The notes: generated by a model from the sequence alone, not told the origin. 5,940 bases of DNA from JAHEFX01 sp964614585 (GCA_964614585.1 CAZTLW010000137.1:1-5940), one strand, 5' to 3'. Shown: positions 1 to 5,114, numbered from the stretch's first letter. Translations and numbers: made by a program.

Positions 1-371
1 ACGACGACGGCGGGGAGACGGCGGGCGAGGGCCTTCGACAGCACGTAGCGGGTCTGGGGCAGGGGACCCTCGGCGGCGTCGACGAGGAGCAGGACCCCGT
101 CGACGAGGGCGAGGGCCCGCTCGACCTCACCGCCGAAGTCGGCGTGGCCCGGCGTGTCGACGAGGTTGATGCGGGCGTCTCCCCAACGCACCGAGGCGGC
201 CTTGGCGAGGATGGTGATGCCCCGCTCCCGCTCCTGGTCCGACGAGTCGAGCACCCGCTCGACCGGCTGCTCGTGGGCGGCGAAGGCACCGGCCCGGGCG
301 AGCATGGCGTCGACGAGGGTGGTCTTGCCGTGATCGACGTGGGCGACGAGGGCCAGGTTGCGGAGGTTCAC
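1..371 (-). CDS. typA: TypA/BipA ribosome-associated GTPase, N-terminal part (partial)
   Basis: This is the first 123 residues of a translational GTPase of the TypA/BipA family, which binds the 70S ribosome and affects ribosome assembly and stress adaptation. Visible motifs are G1 (AHVDHGKT, residues 10-17), the switch I region with ERGIT (49-53) and G3 (DTPGHADF, 72-79), followed by GGEVERAL and PQTRYVLSKAL. The combination DSSDQERERGITILAK and the PQTR stretch match TypA rather than EF-G, LepA or EF-Tu. The gene runs off the left edge, so the NKxD motif and the C-terminal domains are not seen. The start is the GTG at 371-369. The nearby ATG at 397 is out of frame, and the GTG gives the usual short lead before the G1 motif. 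No Shine-Dalgarno sequence is present, but a TACGAT box ends exactly 6 bases upstream, suggesting a leaderless mRNA. The toxin gene stops 66 bases upstream on the same strand. Identification is firm from sequence. Confidence 0.95.
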   Translation of the reverse strand, partial: MNLRNLALVAHVDHGKTTLVDAMLARAGAFAAHEQPVERVLDSSDQERERGITILAKAASVRWGDARINLVDTPGHADFGGEVERALALVDGVLLLVDAAEGPLPQTRYVLSKALARRLPAVV

Positions 372-377
372 CGACGG

Positions 378-404
378 ATCGTACCGGCGGCAGGCATTTG
401 TCAC
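378..404 (-). promoter_or_regulatory. Probable typA promoter (leaderless type)
   Basis: Reading the minus strand, GTGACA (404-399, five of six matches to the -35 consensus) is followed by a 15-base spacer and TACGAT (383-378), which fits the actinobacterial TANNNT -10. The final T is 7 bases before the GTG start, so transcription would begin at the start codon. The spacer is shorter than the usual 17. This is inference from motif position only; it suggests typA is transcribed separately from the toxin-antitoxin genes. Confidence 0.5.
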
Positions 405-437
405 GGTCCGACGCGCGTCTCCGTCGGCGCCTCACCG

Positions 438-764
438 CTACCTGCAGTCGGCGGCCACGGCCAGCGCCGAGCAGACCTCGGCCATCCGGCGGCCACCCAG
501 GGCACCGATCCGCTCGACGAGCAGGCCGACGGACACCGACTCGACCGAGTCGAGGTTGACGGCGCTCCTCCGCGGGATCGGATCCTCGCTCGGGTCGAGC
601 TCGACCTCGCTGGCGAGACCCCGGATCGTGGTGGTGCACGGCGCCACGAGCGCACGGCGCAGTCGAGGGATGGCCGCGTCGCGGGACAGGACCACCACCG
701 GCCGGCGCCCGACCTCCGGTGGTTCGCACCACCAGACCTCTCCCCGTCGAGGGAGGTCGCTCAT
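438..764 (-). CDS. MazF/PemK-family endoribonuclease toxin of a type II TA pair
   Basis: This is a 108-residue protein of the MazF/PemK/CcdB fold, the usual size for the family. These toxins cleave single-stranded RNA at short sequence motifs and stop translation. Family marks are the N-terminal PRRGEVWW (5-12), a GRRPVVVLSRD strand (19-29) with the conserved Arg-Pro, APCTTTIRG (41-49) with the Thr-rich strand, and SAVNLDSVESV (67-77). The start is the ATG at 764, which overlaps the antitoxin stop as ATGA. This 4-base overlap implies translational coupling and balanced synthesis with the antitoxin. A weak GAGG lies about 10 bases upstream. A longer reading from 803 is possible but would run deep into the antitoxin gene and add 13 residues before the family's usual beginning. 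No inactivating change is visible. The cleavage specificity cannot be read from the sequence. Confidence 0.9.
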   Translation of the reverse strand: MSDLPRRGEVWWCEPPEVGRRPVVVLSRDAAIPRLRRALVAPCTTTIRGLASEVELDPSEDPIPRRSAVNLDSVESVSVGLLVERIGALGGRRMAEVCSALAVAADCR

Positions 765-997
765 CGGGACGCAGCCTCGCGGAACGATGCGAGGTTGCCC
801 CACTCGTCGGGTTCGTCCACCGGATGGGCCGAGTAAGCGACGGCGTACGCCGCGTCGATCTCGGCGGCTCGGTACTGGTCGAGCAACGCCGTCAGGGCCT
901 CGTCGACCAGTTGGGCGTCGGTGTCGCCCGCACAGGCCCGCCGGGCCGCGGCGAGCAGGTCGGCGTCGACCGTGGTGCTGATGCGAGTGCGTGGCAT
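761..997 (-). CDS. Antitoxin of the MazF-like toxin, ribbon-helix-helix type
   Basis: This 78-residue protein is encoded directly before the MazF-like toxin and overlaps it by 4 bases. The N-terminus (PRTRISTTVDADLLAAARRA, residues 2-21) has the form of a ribbon-helix-helix DNA-binding domain: a short beta strand, then a helix beginning with DADLL. A second helix follows at about 29-43 (VDEALTALLDQYRAA). The C-terminal third is acidic with aromatic residues (AYAVAY, HPVDEPDEWGNLASF), as expected for a disordered toxin-neutralising tail. The family is inferred from this pattern plus position; a VapB- or MazE-like name would be equally reasonable. The start is the ATG at 997-995. This codon lies at the centre of a 12-base palindrome, so repressor binding would sit over the start and promoter. 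The upstream ABC-F gene stops 44 bases before it. Confidence 0.85.
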   Translation of the reverse strand: MPRTRISTTVDADLLAAARRACAGDTDAQLVDEALTALLDQYRAAEIDAAYAVAYSAHPVDEPDEWGNLASFREAASR

Positions 998-1032
998 GCC
1001 ACCATCATGCTACCGGCGTGGCATGGTGGCAA
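991..1032 (-). promoter_or_regulatory. Promoter and probable operator of the toxin-antitoxin operon
   Basis: The hexamer GTGGCA occurs four times in 41 bases: on the plus strand at 991-996, 1018-1023 and 1026-1031, and on the minus strand at 1002-997. The first and the inverted copy form a perfect 12-base palindrome, GTGGCATGCCAC (991-1002), centred on the antitoxin start codon. A separate 9-base inverted repeat pairs 997-1005 with 1023-1031, and GCGTGGCATG is directly repeated at 989-998 and 1016-1025. On the minus strand a TTGCCA -35 candidate (1032-1027) and a CATGAT -10 candidate (1009-1004) are 17 bases apart. An alternative TANNNT box, TAGCAT, lies at 1012-1007. The repeats overlap both core elements, which fits autorepression by the antitoxin or TA complex. 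The repeats are directly seen; the operator role is inferred. Confidence 0.6.
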
Positions 1033-1041
1033 GGGCCGGGT

Positions 1042-2637
1042 TCACGCGAGTGCCACCAACTCCAGCAACTCCTCGTCGAACCAGCGGACCTCGCCGTCGG
1101 GCATCATCAGGGCCCGGTCGGGGACGAGGTCGGCGACGAAGTCGGTGTCGTGGCTCACGAGCACGATCGTGCCCCCGAAGACCTCGAGCGCCTCCAACAG
1201 CGCCTCCTTGGCCTGGGGGTCGAGGTTGTTGGTGGGCTCGTCCAACAACAGGACGTTGGGGCGGGCGAGGACGACCTGGGCCAGCGCCAACTTGGTCTTC
1301 TCCCCACCCGAAAGGGTGGCGGCGTCCTGGTCGACCTTGTCGGCGAGCAGGAAGTGGCCGAGCAGCGACCGGATCTCGGGGTCGGGCAGGTCGCTGACCG
1401 CCCGGACGTGGTCGAACACGGTGGTGCCGGGGTGGATCTGCTCGTGTTCCTGGGCGTAGTAGCCGAGCACCGTCTTGTCGCCCATGGACACGACCCCGAG
1501 GTCCTGGGTCTCGACGCCGGCGAGGATCCGCAGGAGCGTCGTCTTGCCGGCGCCGTTGAGGCCCATGAGCAGCAGGGTCTCGCCGCGGTCGAGCACGACG
1601 TCGACGTCGAGGAACACCACGTTGTCGCCGAACGCCTTGCCGAGGCCGTTCGCTTCGAGCGGGGTGCGGTTGGCGGGCGGCGCCGACGGGAACCGGACGG
1701 CCACCTGCTTGCCCCGGCGCTCCACCTCGACGAGGTCCCGCTTGATGCGCTCGGCGCGGGTCTCGAGGGTCTTGGCCTTGCGGGCCATCTTCTCGGTCTT
1801 GCCCTTGAAGCGGGTGGCCGTCGCCTCCAGCTGGGCGATCTTGCGGTCCTGGTGGCGGCGCTCCTTCTCCCGCTGCTCGCGACGACGCTCCCGTTCGGCG
1901 AGGAAGTGGGAGTAGTTCCCGCGATAGGACTCGAGGCGCTGGTGCTCGAGGCTGGCCACCGAGGTGATCGCCTCGTCGAGCAGCGGCAGGTCGTGGGAGA
2001 CCACCAGCACGGCCCCCTTGTAGGCGGCGATCCAGTCCATGAGCCACGCCTTGGCGTCGAGGTCGAGGTGGTTGGTGGGCTCGTCGAGGAGGAGGAAGTC
2101 GGTCTCGGCGAACAGGATGCGGGCCAGTTCCACTCGGCGGCGCTGGCCACCCGACATGGAGGCGACGTCCTGGGCGAGCTCGTCGTTGGCGATGCCCACG
2201 TTGGCCGCGATCCGCTTGGCCTCGGCCTCGGCGGCGTAGCCGCCCTGGGTCTCGAGCTCGTCCTGGAGGCGGGCCTGACGGCGAATCAGCCGGTCGAGCT
2301 CGTCGCCGGTGGCGGTCTCGGTGGCCCGCCGGGTCTCCTCCATGCGGACGAGGAGGCGGCCGATCCCACGGGCCTCGAGGATGCGGTCGAGGCCGGTGAG
2401 GCGTCGGCCGTCGGTGGGGAGGTGGGCCTCCTGGGAGAAGTAGCCCATCCGCCCCGACCGGGTGATGGTCCCGGCCGCCGGCCGGGCCTCGCCGGCCAGC
2501 ACCCGCATGAGGGTCGTCTTGCCCGCGCCATTGCGACCCACCAACCCGACCTTGTCGCCGGGTTGGAGGGTCAGGTCGGCCTCGGCGAGCAGGACCCGGG
2601 GACCGACCTCGATGCGGACGCCGCGAGCGAGGAGCAC
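1042..2637 (-). CDS. ABC-F family ATPase acting on the ribosome (duplicated ABC domains)
   Basis: This 531-residue soluble protein has two ABC ATPase domains and no membrane segments, which defines the ABC-F family. These proteins bind the ribosomal E site and modulate translation or protect against ribosome-targeting antibiotics. Domain 1 has Walker A GRNGAGKT (34-41), Q-loop Q69, signature MSGGQ (161-165), Walker B LLLDEP (182-187) with catalytic E186, and switch H215. The charged interdomain linker, rich in Arg, Lys and Glu, spans about 236-315. Domain 2 has Walker A GLNGAGKT (359-366), Q396, signature LSGGE (442-446), Walker B LLLDEP (463-468) with E467, and switch H496. All catalytic residues are intact. 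The C-terminus DEELLELVALA and the overall layout resemble, from memory, the mycobacterial Rv1473 group reported to confer macrolide tolerance; this is not proven here. The start is GTG at 2637, with no Shine-Dalgarno sequence and a TACCCT box 8 bases upstream. It is divergent from the hydrolase gene at 2713. Confidence 0.95.
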   Translation of the reverse strand: MLLARGVRIEVGPRVLLAEADLTLQPGDKVGLVGRNGAGKTTLMRVLAGEARPAAGTITRSGRMGYFSQEAHLPTDGRRLTGLDRILEARGIGRLLVRMEETRRATETATGDELDRLIRRQARLQDELETQGGYAAEAEAKRIAANVGIANDELAQDVASMSGGQRRRVELARILFAETDFLLLDEPTNHLDLDAKAWLMDWIAAYKGAVLVVSHDLPLLDEAITSVASLEHQRLESYRGNYSHFLAERERRREQREKERRHQDRKIAQLEATATRFKGKTEKMARKAKTLETRAERIKRDLVEVERRGKQVAVRFPSAPPANRTPLEANGLGKAFGDNVVFLDVDVVLDRGETLLLMGLNGAGKTTLLRILAGVETQDLGVVSMGDKTVLGYYAQEHEQIHPGTTVFDHVRAVSDLPDPEIRSLLGHFLLADKVDQDAATLSGGEKTKLALAQVVLARPNVLLLDEPTNNLDPQAKEALLEALEVFGGTIVLVSHDTDFVADLVPDRALMMPDGEVRWFDEELLELVALA

Positions 2638-2645
2638 GGGCGGGA

Positions 2646-2651
2646 AGGGTA
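2646..2651 (-). promoter_or_regulatory. Candidate -10 box of the ABC-F gene
   Basis: On the minus strand TACCCT (2651-2646) fits TANNNT and ends 8 bases before the GTG start. No Shine-Dalgarno sequence follows and no convincing -35 is seen, so the mRNA is probably leaderless or nearly so. The box is repeated exactly upstream of the deacetylase gene. The assignment rests on position and on the same pattern at other genes in the window. Confidence 0.4.
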
Positions 2652-2680
2652 GGGAGCCGCCGTGGGTAGGACCGGTCGAT

Positions 2681-2708
2681 TACGGTCGTCGACAGCTCCA
2701 CGAGGAGG
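2681..2708 (+). promoter_or_regulatory. Candidate -10 box and clear ribosome binding site of the DLH-like gene
   Basis: TACGGT (2681-2686) is a TANNNT-type -10 candidate. A strong Shine-Dalgarno sequence, GAGGAGG (2702-2708), lies 4 bases before the ATG at 2713. This is the only strong ribosome binding site seen in the window. It decides the start of the gene against an upstream in-frame alternative at 2662. No good -35 is visible. Confidence 0.55.
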
Positions 2709-2712
2709 CCCG

Positions 2713-3288
2713 ATGGCCGACGTCCTGCTCTTCCACCACGCCCTCGGGCTCACCGACGGCGTCGTGGCCTTCGCCGATGGCCTGCGCGCCGGGGGCCACC
2801 GGGTGACGACACCCGACCTCTACGAGGGCCGCACGTTCTCCGGCCTCGAGGCCGGCGTGGCCCACGCCGAGGAGGTGGGCTTCGACGTCATCGTGGCGGC
2901 CGGGGTCGCCGCCGCCGAGGCCCTCCCCTACGAGACCGTGTACGCCGGCATGTCGCTCGGCGTGCTCCCCGCCCAGCGACTGGCCCAGACCCGGCCGGGT
3001 GCGCTGGGGGCGGTGCTCCTCCACGCCGGGGTCCCGGTCTCGGCGTTCGGTGACTGGCCCGAGGGGGTGGCGCTGGCCGCCCACACCAACCGTGACGACG
3101 ACTGGGGCGACCTCGACGTGCTCATCGACCTCGTCGACCAGGTGCAGGGTCGGGCCGACGCCGAGCTCTTCGTGTACGAGGGATCGACCCACCTGTTCAC
3201 CGACTCGAGCGTCCCCGACCACGACCCGGCGTCGGCCGCGCTGGTGCTCGAGCGGGTGCTGGCGTTCCTCGACCGCGTGGGCGCCTAA
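2713..3288 (+). CDS. Dienelactone hydrolase family protein (alpha/beta hydrolase) with Ser nucleophile
   Basis: This 191-residue alpha/beta hydrolase is of the dienelactone hydrolase (DLH) family. It begins MADVLLFHHALGLTDGVVAF, followed by GHRVTTPDLYEGRTF (28-42), the nucleophile elbow GMSLG (79-83), and EGSTHLFTDSS (156-166). Classical DLH uses Cys123-Asp171-His202. Here the same spacing gives Ser81-Asp129-His160, so the Cys is replaced by Ser while Asp and His are kept at identical distances. It is shorter than classical DLH (about 236 residues), mainly at the N-terminus. There is no signal peptide, so it is probably cytosolic. The natural ester or lactone substrate is unknown; actinobacterial genomes commonly carry such short versions without chlorocatechol genes, and none are seen here. 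The start is set by GAGGAGG. The gene is divergent from the ABC-F gene and convergent with the DUF1801 gene, whose stop codon overlaps its own. Confidence 0.85.
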   Translation: MADVLLFHHALGLTDGVVAFADGLRAGGHRVTTPDLYEGRTFSGLEAGVAHAEEVGFDVIVAAGVAAAEALPYETVYAGMSLGVLPAQRLAQTRPGALGAVLLHAGVPVSAFGDWPEGVALAAHTNRDDDWGDLDVLIDLVDQVQGRADAELFVYEGSTHLFTDSSVPDHDPASAALVLERVLAFLDRVGA

Positions 3289-3665
3289 CCCAGCGCCGCA
3301 CGGCGCTCGGCCAGCGCCGCCTCGACCAGGGCCCCCAGGGCGGGGCCTCTGGCCTCCTCGACCGATCGCACTTTGACGTGGCGCATCGTCGCGCCGGTCC
3401 CCTCCAGGCGGCCATCGGGGTCGGGCAGGGCTGCTCCGTGGTAGAAGCCGAGGTTCACCCACGACGACTGGGGCATGACGTAGGTGTGGCCCTCCGACAT
3501 CTTCTTCGGGCCAACGCCGTAGGTCGCCGCCCGGTCGCCGAGGCGCACGACCTCTACGGCATCGGGGTGGACCTCGAGCACCATGGCTCGCAGCGCCAAG
3601 GCGACCGGTCGGACGGCCTCGTCGGCCTCGGCCAGCAGCTCGTCGAAGGTGCCGATACGGGCCAT
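3285..3665 (-). CDS. DUF1801 (YdhG-like) domain protein
   Basis: This 126-residue protein belongs to the DUF1801 family, small cytosolic alpha/beta proteins of unknown biochemical role. Family features are the N-terminal helical part (FDELLAEADEAVRPVALALR), LRAMVLEVHPDAVEVV (25-40), YGVGPKKMSEGHTYVMPQ (49-66), WVNLGFYHGAALPDPDGRLEG (69-89), and a C-terminal MRHVKVRSVEEA (94-105). The start is ATG 3665, 13 bases after the stop of the VOC gene, so the two probably form a two-gene operon. An ATG overlapping the VOC stop (TGATG at 3681-3677) is in another frame and closes after four codons. The TAG stop (3287-3285) overlaps the TAA of the convergent hydrolase gene. No catalytic motif is recognised and no function is proposed. 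Confidence 0.85.
   Translation of the reverse strand: MARIGTFDELLAEADEAVRPVALALRAMVLEVHPDAVEVVRLGDRAATYGVGPKKMSEGHTYVMPQSSWVNLGFYHGAALPDPDGRLEGTGATMRHVKVRSVEEARGPALGALVEAALAERRAALG
3292..3307 (+). terminator. GC-rich hairpin just after the DLH-like gene, possible terminator
   Basis: AGCGCC-GCAC-GGCGCT forms a 6-base stem (7 if the loop closes to 2) beginning 4 bases after the hydrolase stop. It has no U-tract and lies inside the C-terminal codons of the opposite-strand DUF1801 gene. Such hairpins are common by chance in this GC range, so a terminator role is only a possibility. Confidence 0.2.
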
Positions 3666-3678
3666 CAGGGGCGGGCCA

Positions 3679-4065
3679 TCAGACGTCCGCGAAGAGGTCG
3701 ATCGGGTTGCCGTCGGGGTCCACGACGATGGCGTAGCGCTGGCCCCAGAAGGCATCCCAGGGGGCCTTGTGGGACGGGTGGCCGGCGGCGACCACCCGGT
3801 CGTGGAGCGCATCCACCTCGGCGGGCGTGTCACAGCGGAACGCGAACCCCATGCGATGGCCACCCGACGGTTCGGTCCAGTCGTCGTCGAAGGATCGGAC
3901 GACGGCGACCGTGTCCCAGGCGATCCGGAACCCGCCGGGGAGCGTCACCTCGACGTGGCTCTCGGCGTCGGCGTCCGCGGGAACGTCCATCCCGAGCAGG
4001 CGGTAGAAGGCGAGCGAGGCCGCCATGTCGTGGGTGATGATCGAGAGGAGGTCGGGCGTCGCCAT
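3679..4065 (-). CDS. VOC superfamily (glyoxalase/bleomycin-resistance fold) protein
   Basis: This 128-residue protein has the vicinal-oxygen-chelate fold. Marks are the N-terminal half beginning LLSIITHDMAASLAFYRLLGMDVP (6-29), SHVEVTLPGGFRIAWD (36-51), HRMGFAFRCDTPAEVDALHDRV (70-91), and the closing DPDGNPIDLF (116-125). That closing motif usually carries a metal-ligand Glu; here it is Asp123, a frequent variant in VOC proteins of unknown substrate. Candidate metal ligands such as His12, His37 or His70 cannot be assigned without a model. Members include glyoxalase I, dioxygenases and antibiotic-binding proteins, and no specific activity can be claimed. The start is ATG 4065, with TAGCGT ending exactly 6 bases upstream and no Shine-Dalgarno sequence. 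It is followed by the DUF1801 gene after 13 bases, probably in one operon. Confidence 0.88.
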   Translation of the reverse strand: MATPDLLSIITHDMAASLAFYRLLGMDVPADADAESHVEVTLPGGFRIAWDTVAVVRSFDDDWTEPSGGHRMGFAFRCDTPAEVDALHDRVVAAGHPSHKAPWDAFWGQRYAIVVDPDGNPIDLFADV

Positions 4066-4071
4066 GGGGCG

Positions 4072-4077
4072 ACGCTA
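4072..4077 (-). promoter_or_regulatory. Candidate -10 box giving a leaderless VOC-DUF1801 mRNA
   Basis: On the minus strand TAGCGT (4077-4072) fits TANNNT. Six bases separate it from the ATG, so the last T would be -7 relative to a transcript starting at the A of the ATG. There is no Shine-Dalgarno sequence. The -35 region is weak. This is inferred from position. Confidence 0.5.
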
Positions 4078-4113
4078 CCGCCCGGCAGGTCGAGGAACCG
4101 GGGCGAAATCGGC

Positions 4114-4160
4114 TTCCTGTGTCGCGTAGCCCCCCACCAGAGGGGAGAACGACACAAGAA
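4114..4160 (-). other. Bipartite RNA stem-loop between the deacetylase and VOC genes
   Basis: In minus-strand RNA, UUCUUGUGUCG (4160-4150) pairs with CGACACAGGAA (4124-4114) over 11 base pairs with one G-U wobble. Inside it, CCCC (4145-4142) pairs with GGGG (4135-4132) around a 6-base loop, with an internal loop between the two stems. On the plus strand the wobble becomes a C-A mismatch, so the structure favours the minus-strand transcript. It starts about 35 bases after the deacetylase stop and ends about 48 bases before the VOC start. No U-tract follows. It may be a terminator, an RNA 3' end or another structural element; the pairing is seen and the role is unknown. Confidence 0.4.
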
Positions 4161-4171
4161 CGGGATCGGGG

Positions 4172-4187
4172 CCGGGTCCGGTCCCGG
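4172..4187 (-). terminator. Short GC hairpin after the deacetylase gene, possible terminator
   Basis: The 16-base near-palindrome at 4172-4187 folds as a 5-base CCGGG/CCCGG stem with a 6-base loop, beginning 8 bases after the deacetylase stop on the minus strand. The following sequence is moderately U-rich only after the next ten or so bases, where the larger stem-loop begins. The two hairpins together may end the deacetylase transcript. No experimental signal can be inferred. Confidence 0.25.
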
Positions 4188-4195
4188 TTGCAGGG

Positions 4196-5044
4196 TCAGC
4201 GGAGCCCGGCGAAGAGGTCGTCCTCGGGGTCGTGGCAGACGAGGTCGCGGCTGGCGACCCGCACGAAGGCCTCGGCGCCGAACACCTGGGGGCGCTGCTC
4301 GGCCGGGACCTGGAACATGAACCAGTCCTCGGGGATCTGGGTGCGGTGGGCCTTCCAAGCCCGTTCCTTCTGCTCCCAGAACCGCTCCACCGAGATCCAG
4401 GCATGGATGTCCTCGTCGGGGTACCCGCCGTGGCGCATCCGGTCGTAGTCCTCGTCGGAGATCATCCCGGCCCGGTGGCGCTGCTCGGCGAACGCCCGCA
4501 CCCGGCTGCGGGCCCAGGCGCTCCAGTAGAGCTTGCGCGGGGCCCACTCGCGCTCGCCCTCCTCGAGCGGGAATCGCCCGAGGTCGCGCACCATGTAGTA
4601 GGCGGCGAGGCCGACGCGGTGCACGTTGATGTGGTCGGGGTGGCCGTAGCCACCGATCGGGTCGTAGATGATCATGACCTCGGGCTCGTAGCGCCGGATG
4701 AGGTGCACGAGCTTGCCCACGGCCTCGGTGAAGTCGGCCTGCCAAAAACACTCCGGGTGGTCGTTGGAGGGCTCCCCCATCATCCCCGAATCCCGGTACC
4801 CGAGGAACTCGTGGTGCCGGACGCCGAGGATGTCGAGGGCCTCGGCGATCTCCCGTTCGCGGTACTCGGCAAGGTGGGGCTTGATGGCCTCGGGATCGTC
4901 GTAGTTGTGGATCTCGCCCTCGGCGCCGTCGGTCGCCGTGACCACGACGACCTGCTCGCCGGCGGCGGCGTAGCGGGCCAGGGTGCCCCCGGTGGAGGTC
5001 ACCTCGTCGTCGGGATGGGCGTGGAATGCGAGCAGTCCGGGCAT
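4196..5044 (-). CDS. PIG-L family zinc deacetylase, Mca/MshB-like (mycothiol-type)
   Basis: This 282-residue protein of the PIG-L/LmbE family hydrolyses N-acyl groups from GlcNAc-type sugars. The metal motif AHPDDE (9-14) supplies zinc ligands His10 and Asp13 and general base Asp12. YDPIGGYGHPDH (127-138) supplies Tyr133, His135 and zinc ligand His138, with the same spacing as Tyr142, His144 and His147 of MshB. RDSGM (84-88) carries the Asp corresponding to MshB Asp95. Overall it resembles mycothiol S-conjugate amidase (Mca, about 288 residues): no inserts, similar spacing, KAHRTQI (231-237), and an ending DDLFAGLR like Mca's ELFAG. Some motif details (RDSGM, GGYGHPDH) are those of MshB. Mca cleaves mycothiol adducts for detoxification, and MshB makes a mycothiol precursor; the substrate here is not settled. 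The start is ATG 5044, immediately before the conserved strand. A GTG at 5098 would include the likely promoter. Confidence 0.88.
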   Translation of the reverse strand: MPGLLAFHAHPDDEVTSTGGTLARYAAAGEQVVVVTATDGAEGEIHNYDDPEAIKPHLAEYREREIAEALDILGVRHHEFLGYRDSGMMGEPSNDHPECFWQADFTEAVGKLVHLIRRYEPEVMIIYDPIGGYGHPDHINVHRVGLAAYYMVRDLGRFPLEEGEREWAPRKLYWSAWARSRVRAFAEQRHRAGMISDEDYDRMRHGGYPDEDIHAWISVERFWEQKERAWKAHRTQIPEDWFMFQVPAEQRPQVFGAEAFVRVASRDLVCHDPEDDLFAGLR

Positions 5045-5053
5045 GGGTTTCGC

Positions 5054-5059
5054 AGGGTA
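5054..5059 (-). promoter_or_regulatory. Candidate -10 box of the PIG-L deacetylase gene
   Basis: On the minus strand TACCCT (5059-5054) fits TANNNT and lies 9 bases before the ATG at 5044. There is no Shine-Dalgarno sequence in between, so the mRNA is probably leaderless or has a leader of a few bases. It supports the short start over the GTG at 5098. The 70-base divergent region also holds two overlapping 8-base palindromes, CACCGGTG (5062-5069) and GTGGCCAC (5067-5074), which could be a regulator site or chance. Confidence 0.4.
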
Positions 5060-5102
5060 GGCACCGGTGGCCACAAGAAGACGGCCGGGCCGACCCACCC
5101 CC

Positions 5103-5108
5103 TAGCCT
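5103..5108 (+). promoter_or_regulatory. Candidate -10 box giving a leaderless glutaminase mRNA
   Basis: TAGCCT (5103-5108) fits TANNNT and is followed by exactly 6 bases and then the ATG at 5115, placing the last T at -7 from the start codon. No Shine-Dalgarno sequence is present. No clear -35 is seen. This is inferred from position and from its agreement with the typA and VOC genes. Confidence 0.5.
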
Positions 5109-5114
5109 CCCGCC

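Noticed and set aside
395..397. ATG upstream of typA as its start codon
   Set aside because: It is not in frame with the GTPase, and the GTG at 371 fits both family length and the -10 box position.
765..803. Longer start for the MazF-like toxin at 803
   Set aside because: It adds 13 residues without family support and overlaps the antitoxin by over 40 bases; the ATG at 764 gives the typical ATGA coupling and the typical N-terminus.
991..2652. Long plus-strand open frame opposite the ABC-F gene (553 codons)
   Set aside because: Its translation is a low-complexity run of Val, Gly, Leu, Glu and His with no family motif, while the minus strand carries both intact ATPase domains. It is a GC-bias shadow.
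2662..2712. Upstream in-frame start for the DLH-like gene
   Set aside because: The ATG at 2713 has a strong GAGGAGG at the right distance and the usual family N-terminus; the candidate promoter lies within the extension.
3666..3863. N-terminal extension of the DUF1801 protein through the VOC gene
   Set aside because: The extension is Pro-, Arg- and Ser-rich out-of-frame translation of the VOC gene; the DUF1801 similarity begins at the ATG at 3665.
4066..4195. Recombination or attachment site in the 130-base gap with inverted repeats
   Set aside because: No integrase, tRNA or flanking direct repeat is present, and the asymmetry of the pairing fits an RNA hairpin better.
5045..5098. GTG start for the deacetylase at 5098
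   Set aside because: The extra 18 residues are not part of the conserved fold, and the likely -10 box at 5059-5054 would lie inside the coding sequence.
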